64,000 nt of DNA from Branchiostoma belcheri. Lineage: Eukaryota; Chordata; Leptocardii; Amphioxiformes; Branchiostomatidae. Shown here one piece after another: positions 32,770 through 53,949 of this stretch. The stretch spans positions 7,318,412 to 7,382,411 of the forward strand of contig NW_017802379.1 in the NCBI RefSeq assembly GCF_001625305.1, in the 5' to 3' direction. Each line of letters starts with the position of its first letter. Positions within the stretch are counted from its first letter, which is position 1. A program made the translations under genes and the position numbers. The notes under the pieces were generated by a model that saw only the letters and a list, made by a program, of their open reading frames with translations, did not search any database and was not told the origin of the DNA.

Positions 32770-33125
32770 ATGATATATATTGGTCTTTACCTCACACACA
32801 TGTGTCGCGTAAAACTGACACATGTATATGTCCTTTCATGACAGACATGTATGCGGGAGAAATCGCATATATATCTGTCATGAATACCTGATATATATTT
32901 GTCCTCACCTCACATACATGTGCGGTGGAAAACTGACACATGTATATGTCCTTTCATGACAGACATGTATGCGGGAGACATCGCATATATGTCTGTCATG
33001 AAAACCTGATATATATTTGTCGTCACCTCACATACATGTGCGGTGGAAAACTGACACATGTATATGTCCCTTCATGACAGACATGTATGCGGGAGACATC
33101 GCATATATGTCTGTCATGAAATTTT
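32770..33125 (+). repeat. 119-bp hairpin satellite, block 6
   Basis: Three units begin immediately where the right palindrome arm ends at 32769, in plus orientation. The array ends at ATGAAATTTTCTAGCC near 33120. Confidence 0.85.
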
Positions 33126-33165
33126 CTAGCCAGTAGTTCTTTACAACACTTGAAGCTTTGGTCAT

Positions 33166-33460
33166 AATTGAAGAAAGGGGCCCGCTCGGCGCGTGTTCGG
33201 CGTGTTTTTTGGCACTGACTGAACGGGACCTGGACGGAAACCGGCCGGCTTCCGCGCGCATATCCCGACGGCTGCCGGCCTATTTTTGGCCCCGCGCGGT
33301 CACCGAATTGATTTTAACTCAAACTTAAAATCACTTCGGGCCCCGTTCGGCAAGGTACGCCGAAGCGACGCCGTAACCTCACTGCTGGGGACCCGTCCGG
33401 CGGCCGAACAGGCACCTGCATCAGGTGGTCAGGAAAAGGGGGTTATAAGGAGAATATGTA
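33166..33460. other. CpG-dense GC-rich block of unknown nature
   Basis: About 290 bp are far richer in G, C and CpG than the AT-rich surroundings (for example CGGCCGGCTTCCGCGCGCAT). I see no convincing coding frame, RNA gene or flanking repeat. It might be a young repeat, a regulatory island or a foreign fragment. Confidence 0.4.
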
Positions 33461-33859
33461 TTAAAACTCTTTCTTCAAACTACGTCGCACAGTTTACCAC
33501 GTGTGTGTTACGAGCGTACACCGTGTGCTTGTGTGTGTTGCACCGTATGTATACTTGTGTGTCAGAATGCAACGGCATGGGAAAACAGCCGAGACGATAG
33601 CCCAGCATAGTTCAGGGATGAACAGTGATATTATGTTGCATGTGGGCTACCCTGAAGGCAAACTCCAAGGATCTGTAGCTTTTCCCGGTCGGCAGGAAGC
33701 GAGTTTTAGGCATGCTGACAAGGGCTGTCTGGCACTGCATAGAATCAAACATAAATGTTACATACAGACTGGACTGTAATATCTAAATTTACTGTTATTA
33801 TAAATCATTATAGATACATTGAAATCAGACAGACAAGTTGTCTGCAGGTTGCACTAAAC

Positions 33860-34025
33860 GCTGCATCGCCAACTTAAGTGGGCCCCGTTTCAAATGTGAC
33901 CGTAGCTTCAGACATAGGAACCGTTGACCATATATGTAGTATTATGATAGATCCATACCAACTAGTAACTTTATTATTTGCCATACATCGTACCCGTGCA
34001 ATAAACTTTGACTTGACTTGACTAT
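33860..34025 (+). mobile_element. Retroelement 3' tail
   Basis: The sequence ends in CGTACCCGTGCAATAAACTT followed by TGACTTGACTTGACT, a short tandem tail typical of LINE 3' ends. It then passes directly into satellite units. Confidence 0.45.
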
Positions 34026-34318
34026 ATTTGTCTTCACCTGACACACATGTGTCGCGTAAAACTGACACATGTATATGTCCCTTCATGACAGACATGTATG
34101 CGGGAGTCATCGCATATATGTCTGTCATGAAAACTATGATATATATTGGTCTTCACCTCACACACACGTGTCGTGTAAAAATGACACATGTATATGTTCT
34201 TTCATGACAAACATGTATGCGGGAGACATCGCATATATGTCTGTCGTGAAAACCAGATATATATTTGTCCTCACCTCACATACATGTGCGGTGGAAAACT
34301 GACACGTGTATATGTTTT
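34022..34318 (+). repeat. 119-bp hairpin satellite, block 7
   Basis: Two and a half units, followed by a LINE fragment that begins in a T-rich run at about 34315. Confidence 0.85.
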
Positions 34319-35142
34319 TTTTATATTTACATATATTTGGTATTAGGCAAATAGCAAAAATTGCTTATATGACACCTTCTACTCAAAAACAAACAACGAA
34401 TATAAACACATTGGCAATATACATGCATAATTACAAACAAGACAAACCAAGATAAATACAAACAAGACAAGTTGGTGATCTATCAATTATGAGAATCTAC
34501 CCATACAGTGAATGACGTTTTGAACTGCATCAAAAACATTACAGTTTTGTAGGTGTGAAAGTGATGTAGACCCTCGAAGAAGTAACAAACACAGGGAACT
34601 GTCATTGAAATGCTGTAACTCTACTGTGTTAGAAAGAGATGATAACAGAGTACTTCTTTGACTGGAATATAAAGTTTACAATGTAGAAAGTAGTGCTCAG
34701 CTATTTCACTATGATAGCCACATCTACATGTAGGGTGGTCAATACAATAATGTTGAAATAGATGGTAGTTTAACTGACTGAAATTAAGACGGAGCCTTGT
34801 GTGATGAACAGCGGAGTGTCTTTGGCCATGACAGAAATGGAATTGTTTTGTCGGTCTGTTGAATAGTGAATCCAACTCATTTTTTAAGATGTTGATTGTG
34901 AGAGAGGCTTGGATATTGGGGGGTAGATCATTCCACAAATAAATAGTTGAGGGTAGGAATGATTTTTTATACTTTTCAGTTTTACAGGCAATAGGGGAGA
35001 AATTCTGGTTGGCGCGAAGGTTGTATGGGACAAAGTCACGAATACGTGATGGAATTAGATCTTGTAAATACTGTGGTGCAAGACTATTTAAAATTTTCCA
35101 AAATTGGATCAGTTTATGTTTTTGCCTTCTGTCAGGATATGT
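34319..35142 (-). pseudogene. Truncated LINE ORF2 C-terminus and 3' UTR
   Basis: The minus strand from about 35140 reads into a frame with KNSFSPIACKTEKY-type spacing, then LWNDLPPNIQASLTINILKN, then HTRLRLNFSQLNYHLFQHYC and CRCGYHSEIAEHYFLHCKLY, ending at 34621. A T-rich run near 34315 (poly-A on the minus strand) closes the element. It has replaced part of a satellite unit, since satellite resumes at 35143. Confidence 0.7.
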
Positions 35143-35440
35143 GTATATGTCCTTTCATGACAGACATGTATGCGGGAGTCATCGCATATATGTCTGTCAT
35201 GAAAACCATGATATATATTTGTCTTCACCTCACACACATGTGTCGTGTAAAACTGACACATGTACATGACACATATGTCTGTCAGGGAAAACCTTATATA
35301 TATATGGGCTTCCCCTCACACATGTGTCCTGGAAAATTGACATATACATATGTTCTTTACATCATATATATGTCTGTCTTGAAAACCAGATGAATACGTG
35401 CTTTACCTCACACATGTATGTGTCGTGAAAATCGTTTGAC
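35143..35440 (+). repeat. 119-bp hairpin satellite, block 8 (diverged)
   Basis: One normal unit is followed by increasingly altered units (TATATATATGGGCTTCCCCT, TCCTGGAAAATTGACATATA). Confidence 0.8.
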
Positions 35441-35639
35441 CTATGTGAGCTGTAGATGCATAATTCGGACAACAAAGTGATTGATAGATATCTTGTATCC
35501 GATTCAGCAGTTGAAGTATATGACTGAATAATTATCCTATAAACACATCCAATGCGTGCAGTATTTTGTTGCAGTTGAAGGGAAGAGTTTCTTTTATTGT
35601 CATACACACTCTACACCGGGGCGGCCTACTCTGACGTTG

Positions 35640-36170
35640 GACTAACATAAAGCAAATATCTTATTATTTTATTTTAATTCTATTTATTAGTTTGGCTGTA
35701 AGAAGACCACTTTTACAGCCAAGGCAGCCCAACTAGCCAGACGGCTATTATTAAGGGCTTGTCCTGCTGACAAGACAAACATTTACACGTAAATTACAAT
35801 AATACAATACATCAACGTGGAGAGGGCAGGGTCACACACCTAGAGAATTCGATAGCTTCCTTTTGAAGGAGGCAATAGTAGTGGCAGTGCGAGCGTCAGT
35901 GAAAATATCTAGGGTAGCGAGCAACGTTTTTAGTGATTAGCGATGTATATATACAGATGAAAAGTTACCACGAAAAATTACAAATTATGCCAACCGTCAC
36001 TAAGGCTATCAATATACAAAAAGTCGGGACGATTCTTCAAACTCTACACTTCCCTTGAAACAAAACAAAACAGGGGGCCCAAGCTGATACTTCCTCTTTG
36101 CAAGTGCGACCCTAGTACTAGTAAGAGCTATGAATGTACTTTGAAAAATTATATCTTCGTCTGTGTTAAG
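35640..36170. other. Gene-free interval with probable repeat debris
   Basis: No coding exon was found. The block at 35670-35780 ending in GACAAGACAAACATTTACAC resembles LINE 3' UTR material, but the family could not be set. Confidence 0.4.
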
Positions 36171-36204
36171 CTGTTACGAGTCTATCCAATGGCATGAAAG
36201 CTTC

Positions 36205-36445
36205 TTGGTCTGTCCTAAAGCTGCAACATTCATGAGTGTGTTCTACCATCTATATATGTGTGTATGTATAAGAGAGACATATATGAGTGTGTCCTAACAT
36301 GATATGTGTATGTGTAAAGCGAAAGATATACATGAGTGTGTCCTATCCACTATGTGTGTGTGTGTGTAAAGTTGGACATACATGTGTTTGTGCGACCGTG
36401 TATACATGTGTGTGTCAAGCTGGAGACATACGTGAGTGCAAAATC
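36205..36445. repeat. Degenerate about 65-bp tandem array
   Basis: The words CATGAGTGTGTCCTA, GTGTGTATGTGTAAAG and GAGACATA recur three to four times at roughly 65-bp spacing. They share ACATAC/CATGTGT elements with the 119-bp satellite and may be its distant relatives. Confidence 0.55.
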
Positions 36446-36705
36446 TATCCTTATATATGAGGAATTAGTAGTCTTTATATATATGTAATTTTGCGACACT
36501 TGGCCCTCCGTATGCAGTACCATTAAAAAAAGCCAGGTGAACCATTTTTGAACCACAACCGCCACTCACATACCAAATATCATGAAGATCTATTCACAAT
36601 TTCGCGAGCTATGATGGTGACATACATTCAGACCCACACCACACCCAATTGCAAGCCCAAACCGAAGACATATCCCTCTGGCGAAGGCAACAAAGCATCG
36701 CTTAC

Positions 36706-47741
<11,036 letters not shown>

Positions 47742-47800
47742 CTTCGGTGTGTGAGATCAGCGCATACTGAACACAATACGTGGTAAGTCAGTCTGTGGTC

Positions 47801-47809
47801 CTTTATATG
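47801..47809 (-). promoter_or_regulatory. Candidate TATA box of the mosaic receptor gene
   Basis: On the minus strand CATATAAAG lies about 60 bp upstream of the ATG at 47741. That spacing would place the start site near 47775 with a short leader. The TATA match and spacing are the only support. Confidence 0.35.
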
Positions 47810-47849
47810 TAAACATAACGTTATATATATAGCAAAATTTCATGCAAAA

Positions 47850-49010
47850 ATGAAATTATGGTGTCACACACCGTTATTTACTGGTTGAATGGGTGAAATT
47901 GCACGGATTATATTGTTTGACAATAGTCAGAGCAATTTTGACTTTTACTATCGTAGAAACTTATTAATTATTAAAGAAGGAAGACATAAATCCCCCTTTC
48001 TTCTTCACGTACGCATTGATCGTTACAGCGAATTCAAATATTTCCTGGCATGAATTGTAGTGAACTGTAGTGAACAGCCAATTATGAAATCGGGCGTTTC
48101 GGTCATGGGAGGAGACGCTATAGCAGTCGAATTAAACTTAGTCGAACCAAGAACTTTGAGGCAAACTTTTTCCTGCGTATTTGAGTAAGTATATTAAATA
48201 TGTATTGAGTGATGATTGGTTTTGTAGTCATGACAAGATAGTGTGATTGTGTCCGTCATTCTGATAACTGGGAGGACAAGTGATTTGATGATTTAAAGGC
48301 ATCTAGTGCAATTTCAAGGCGGCAAAACAAAACAAAAATATTCAAGATGAGGAAATCTGTCTGATATTGACATTTACTGCCATTTCTTAGCACATTTTCG
48401 TCATCATTTCAAACTTGAAACGTTTGAAATAGCCCCAAACCAAGCTACGTGAGGAATCCCTTTATATTTTGGGTACCACCCCAAATAGGAGCCTAGAACT
48501 AGTCTACAATACAATACAAAACAAGCCGTAGATTTAGACTACTACTCTTAACCAGGGCAAAAGCGTGCAGACATGGCTATTGGACTATAAGCATAATTGT
48601 TTCAACTCACAGTATTTATCTTAACAATTGCCACACCACTAGCTCTTTCCTACCGTTATAACAGTGGTTGAGAAAAACTACGGTAATCCAGGTAGTTTTA
48701 GTGCAGGGGATACGTTAATTTTTAATGAATGTTAGGAACGATCCCGTACTTAAGTCTTTGTCCCTTTTGAAGTTCAACTGTCCGTGCATGCATGTGCGCT
48801 TCGTGCTTCAGTATAACCATCGGAAAATTATCGGTGTGGCAGTGGTTGAAATGCCTGATTGCTCTGTAATTTTTCATAATATTTTGTTTCATTGCTATGA
48901 CGACAAGCTTTTAAAAAAAGTTGAGGGGACCGAAACAGGATCACAAAGAGATTTAGACGAATGCCATGTCAGTAGGACTTCTTGGAAAAGTTTTCAATGG
49001 CTTTAAGTAG
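47850..49010. other. Gene-free interval
   Basis: I see no coding exon, RNA gene or clear inverted-repeat element here. The interval separates the 5' end of the receptor gene from LINE debris. AT-rich low-complexity stretches are present. Confidence 0.4.
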
Positions 49011-49014
49011 CTAG

Positions 49015-49374
49015 TTTCACATTTTACAACTCGGTATTACATTTTGTTAGCCAGTGTCCTCACTATGAGACCGAAAGAAACAGATTATTTCAGACAGTTA
49101 CAACAATTTCTCCATCCTTTCGTCATTTAGAAGATCACCAAAAAATTGCATTTCTACTAAGATCACAAAACCCACTAATCATGCAGAATGTGGGACTATT
49201 CATTATCCACTGCCTTCAAAGAAGAAGTCGAACCCATAATAGCTAGCGTAGTAGTAGAAGTAGAAGTTTTTTCCAGACAGTTGTTACCTGTCTCCTGTTG
49301 TATTGCAATGTTTTTTATTCTTGATTGTAAAAGCAATTAGCCTTCGGGCATGATTTTGCGAATAAAAGTTTCTA
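49015..49374 (+). pseudogene. LINE C-terminal fragment with 3' end
   Basis: A frame from about 49045 reads FVSQCPHYETERNRLFQT, then SPSFRHLEDHQKIAFLLRSQ, to a stop near 49240. The 3' UTR has AAGAAGTCGAACCC and ATTAGCCTTCGGGCATGATT, then TTGCGAATAAAAG, the same family as 27248-28124. Confidence 0.65.
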
Positions 49375-50450
49375 TATAGCCTAATATACCCTATTAGAGC
49401 CCAATCTGCAGTACCGCTCCCGGCCGCATCCAGGAATGCCACAACAGGAGACCGTCAAATTGCCAAATTTCGCTCTTTTCGGGAATGGAAAAAGAGGCTC
49501 GTAAAGGGGTTTAAAATTTGACTCTAATTTGACCTTGAACTCGATCGAAAGTTTGACCATAGGTGTGGTGGGTTCTTTAACATCACAGGAAACAAACTGG
49601 ACTTCCCGTTTGTATAGATGATATGTCTAAAGACAACTTAAGGCAATAAAAACAAACATCTTTCTTCACCGTCTCAAAATGCTTTATTCCATACTTTGAC
49701 AAAGTACAATCTTGAATCTTGATACAATAATTAAAAGTATTAGAACCCTCTGCATGACATTCCACGCCTTTTCTGAGAAAACTTCACCTGAAAGTCTTTT
49801 TGTTTTTAACAAAATGTATACAGTTTCTATCTTCAGTTCTTCTTCAATTCAAGCATAAAGCAAAAAAACAGACTAACACAATCCATGGACTCACACAGGT
49901 AGATAGACCCGTACATGGTCACATATCAGTAGTAGTGGGCATTCTTGCATATTGAAAGATGATGGTAGCACTCGTGTGTAGCATCTAGTGAGCACGTCGG
50001 CAGAACCTACTGCACCTGCGCGAAATCCGTAATATATTGTGCATAGCACTTCTGCAGAATGTCCCATATAAGGTTGTATTCGCGCATATAAGGTTAACAC
50101 TCCGTCTGTAGTTTCCAAATGTTATGTCGGAAAAAATATCGTCTGCAACAAGCAAAATTCTAATGCAACGTTGACCAAAAATCCGACGAAAACCGTGAAA
50201 AATCGGGATTCTGCGCAGGAGCAGTACGTTCTGCCGACGTGCTCATCTAGTGGGGTTTATCAATCCTATCTTCCCATGTAGTTCCTGCAACAGTTAGGAC
50301 ACTTCAACTTTGTTGATATTCCAAGGAAAGGAGGAACCAGTCAGTGCTCCTCATCTCCTATATATGCAGTAGTCTATTTGAGTTTGCTGAGAATGTTTTT
50401 CAAACGTATAGTACGAAAACACAGTCAAATCATAGATTATAGTTCAGAGT

Positions 50451-53400
50451 TTACTCCAATCCTGTCACCTCTGCGCTAACTTCCCACAACTTCTTAGCTA
50501 GACCATCGTCCCTTGCATCTTCAGACTCCTCCGCTATGCTGCAGTCTGCAAAGTACCTGATAGGGGGCGACACGGATTTCTTCAGAATTCGTAAATGGTT
50601 TCAACAGCAAAATGAACAAAAGTTAATACAGCAAGTAAATTTTACAATAGCTTTAGTACATGTGGAGAGTATAAAAATTCTGCAATGTCTATAGTTCTCT
50701 TAGGATTTATTTTTATTGAAAGCCAACTACTGTCATAATGACAGCACGTTTTGTTCCTACATTGTATCATATATGTGGAAAACTACATGTACAGTCCAAA
50801 AGGCATAGATGAGAAAACACTAACCTGCCAGTGACATTCTGTAGAGTTTCCTCCACAGCACAGTGGATGGTAGTCTGGGCTCCCTCACGTGCACTCTTCA
50901 TCAGGACCCTGCACAGAAAACATAGCACGAATGTACATGAATGAAGACAGGAAACAGTGTCTAGAGGTTAAACTTTTGTTCTAACATAGAACTTTCCAAC
51001 AGTTACTCTGGTCTTCTTTAATAGATCCAGCAAGACTTCTCTGGAGTGTGATGGGTGATCGGCCCTGATACAAATTGCCTCTTTTAGTAGTTTTACCCCT
51101 CTCAGGAAGTAGTCTTGTTTGGTGTTCAGATACCGAATACCTTTGACCCAGTGTTAATGTCACACAAAAATGGTGAGAACAATCCTTTGTGTTGGAGAAA
51201 AAGTTTTAACTTTAAATAGGTAACTACCAACAAGGAAGAAATTTTGATACAGGAAAGTAGTAGTGAGACTGACCAGCAGAATCCCTTCATGATGGTTCCC
51301 CAGACAAGCCCATGATCTGCCTTGATACTGTCCCACAGGTCCGTGTAGATCACCCCGGGGTGGAGTGAATTTACTGTTACACCTGGGGGAGAACAGGGGT
51401 AGAGAAATGTTGGTTGTTTGAAACAATCCTGAATGCTTACATTTTTGTACATTTCATACAAATACACTCTAGACAAATTCCATTAATACAAATCAATTGG
51501 AATTTGAGTTAAATTTGTGTCAAATTTGACCCCTGAACACCCCCCAAACACTGCTGACCTACTCCTGAACAACAGCCAACCATGCATATGGATGATCCTC
51601 TTGTCCACTGTGACCCAAATGTTTTAAACATTTTGAACCATTCCTTTGTTGCAACCAAACAATAGCCAACCTCAATGAACACCAGCCAACTACAGCCCAC
51701 TTGCTCCAACCTATTCCTAACGCTTGAAAAGCGGCCACCGCCGACAGCGTAATTCAAGGTAAAAAAAAAACAACCAACCTAACTATGGTTGGGGTCAATG
51801 TTCAGGAGGTCATATGCGAGACAGGCTTAACTGACAAACTAACCTGTGCCCTCCAGTCTTCTAGACAACTCTCTTGCAAACAGGATGTTGGCCAGCTTGC
51901 TTGGCCAGTACGACTTCAGGTTGGGGTATCTGTCTCCGTGTTTATTGGTCGGTGTGAAGTCCAGCTTCCCATGTGTGTGCATCATGGAAGAGACCACTAC
52001 GATACGGGAGGGGGCAGACTTCTTCAGCAGGTCCAGCAGGAGGTTGGTCAGGAGGAAGTGGCCGAAATGGTTCACTCCAAACTGGAGGTCAAACCCTTCT
52101 GCAGTCTTCTCGTCAGAGTGCCAGCACAGGCCTACAGGAAACAGATATAAACAACTCTCATTCACGTCAACAGTTTGCAACAGATAAACATTTTACACTA
52201 GAAAGATAAAATTTGCATGTTTACCTTTGCATATGGTCTGCTGAGGCTGTTTATTCTTACTCAAACACATATATATGGTCAGACAGGAGTCTAAATCCCT
52301 CCTGCTATAAAACTGCAACATGATGTAACCCAACACTGGTTACCATGGTGACAGACGTGTGGTGCAGGTCATTGACCTTATTTGTTTGGAGAAGAAGAAG
52401 ATGAGGAAACAGAGCAAAAACAATACAAGTATATATCCCATATGTTGATTTAATATGCACGCACACAGAAGAGTCCTCCTTTAATATGACATCCATCTCA
52501 ATCAGATGACTCTCCTGGTGGATTGTTATCTTATCCCAAAGGATTCTAGCTTTCTGTCTGTCTGTCTGTTTGTATGTCTGTCTGTGTTTGTGTGTTTCTT
52601 CAATTTCCAATATACATCATACAGTGTTACTGTACTTCCTCAGTGCAGCTAGTTTTGTCTGTGGGATTGGATGGGTGGCAAAATAGTGTCAGTAGGGGGT
52701 GAAGTCTGCCATCTCTGATTGTGAATTTTGCACTATGACTATATAGTATGAGTTAGCCTCCACCAGGCCTTTCTATAGGAATAAGGATCGTAGAATTTGA
52801 CAAAAAAGAGAGTAAAATTGGCCAAGGGAGTCCGGCCGCGGGGAGGTAGTTTCTTTCCCTCTGAAGCGCGTCCAGTCAAACCTACAAGGCGACCAAACCC
52901 CCCTGGCAAATATTCTCCTATAATATATATAGCCAGTGTAGCTAGTCTGGTAGAGACTTACCGGCATTGTTGATCAGGATATCAAGTCTCCCTTCTTCTC
53001 GGTACATCTCCTCTGCGAACTGCCGTACGGAGGCCAAACTGGCCAGGTCCAGTTTGCGGAACACGACGTTCTGGTTGTTTGTCTGTCGGATGATGTCCTG
53101 CCTGGCCTCCTCCCCGCGCTCGCGGCTGCGGCAGGCCAGGATGATCCGCCCGCCTCTACGGGCGAGATCCAGCGCCGTCTCCCTGCCGATACCTGCATTG
53201 GCACCTACATATACATAATATAATGAAAGAGAAAAGTAATGAACAAGAACACTAACTTAGCAAGTGTAGTAGGTGTAACGGCCCGGCCCCTTTGCCTCAC
53301 GTGTGCATGATTAAGTCATTGAATTGGTCTAATCTACATGTATGTTGTGAAAATTTGATCATAAATTTGTCAGAACAAATTGACCAACAGGAAAAGTTAA

Positions 53401-53909
53401 TCAAGATCAGCTTGTGTGAACAACAAGCATTTTTGATCCAAGTGAGGACATGTATGTCGTGGTTGTATTATTTCGCTAAGCCCTGGTCTCCAGGTTCTGG
53501 ATTTCACTAGGTTTTAACCCTTGTGACCTTAAAAAAACACTGTCTTCCCACACCGGGAATCGAACCCGGGCCTTGGCGGTGAGAGCGCCAAATCCTAACC
53601 ACTAGACCATATGGGAGTCAGCTATCAGTCGAGTAACGCCCCTCCCCCTTCCATCGCCTCACTTCTGACCGCCCTACCTGTGATGACGACAGTCTTGCCG
53701 TCCAGTCGGGCGGTACTGTGGCACCACCGGCCCCTCAGTACCAGCAGGTAGTACACATAGTGCAGAGCGCACAGTCCTGCCGCTGCCACGGACGGAATTA
53801 CAAACCATTTGCTCCAAAATTTGGCCAGCAGATCGTCTCCCATGTTATTGTGACCTTTGACCTCTATGGGGTCGCCGTCTTCAGTTTCCAATGCCCTGAT
53901 TACCCTCAT
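50451..53909 (-). CDS. Retinol dehydrogenase 11-14-like short-chain dehydrogenase (RDH11/12/13/14 group), complete, 6 exons
   Basis: Exons: 53909-53678, 53204-52962, 52131-51844, 51382-51274, 50908-50825 and 50556-50451. All join in frame, with GT-AG introns. The N-terminus carries a membrane segment ([20 protein letters not shown]) before the catalytic domain, as in membrane-bound RDH11-14. The NADP-binding motif [15 protein letters not shown] spans the first intron. It is followed by [19 protein letters not shown], the catalytic Ser in RIVVVSSM and the YxxxK motif [20 protein letters not shown]. The substrate-side region [10 protein letters not shown] follows. The enzyme is expected to interconvert retinal-type aldehydes and alcohols, or other lipid aldehydes, at the ER or mitochondrial membrane; the exact substrate is an inference. 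An ATG further in (MGDDLLAK, 53843) is an alternative start. The protein ends [10 protein letters not shown]. Confidence 0.9.
52223..52426 (+). repeat. Interspersed repeat, TATATGGTCAGACAGG family, copy 2
   Basis: Same words and order as 46843-47052. It lies in the intron between RDH-like exons 2 and 3. Confidence 0.75.
53531..53537 (-). terminator. Pol III terminator of tRNA-Glu
   Basis: A run of seven T on the minus strand starts about 8 nt after the tRNA 3' end, the usual signal for Pol III to stop. Confidence 0.8.
53545..53616 (-). tRNA. tRNA-Glu (anticodon CTC)
   Basis: A 72-nt sequence begins TCCCATATGGTCTAGTGG and ends CCCGGTGTGGGAA. All parts are present: acceptor pairing TCCCATA with TGTGGGA (one U-G pair), anticodon stem TGGCG/CGCCA around the loop CTCTCAC with anticodon CTC, and T arm GGTTCGATTCC. 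A-box TGGTCTAGTGG and B-box GGTTCGATTCC serve as internal Pol III promoters. It lies in intron 1 of the RDH-like gene, on the same strand. Confidence 0.95.
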
Positions 53910-53949
53910 AGTGTGTGTGTGCCGTGATAGTCTTACGGTGTCCGAAAAG

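Noticed and set aside
26708..35393. Open frames rich in HDRHVCGSHRIYVCHEN and CICPFMTDMYAG
   Set aside because: They are translations of the 119-bp satellite in different frames and on both strands. The period is not a multiple of three, so the frame rotates by unit; there is no gene context.
26700..35440. Possible CRISPR-like array
   Set aside because: The units are contiguous satellite copies without unique spacers, in a eukaryotic genome. Regular spacing comes from tandem duplication.
51785..52209. Plus-strand frames of 78-121 codons
   Set aside because: Antisense of the RDH-like exon 52131-51844, whose minus strand has the catalytic Ser and YxxxK motifs.
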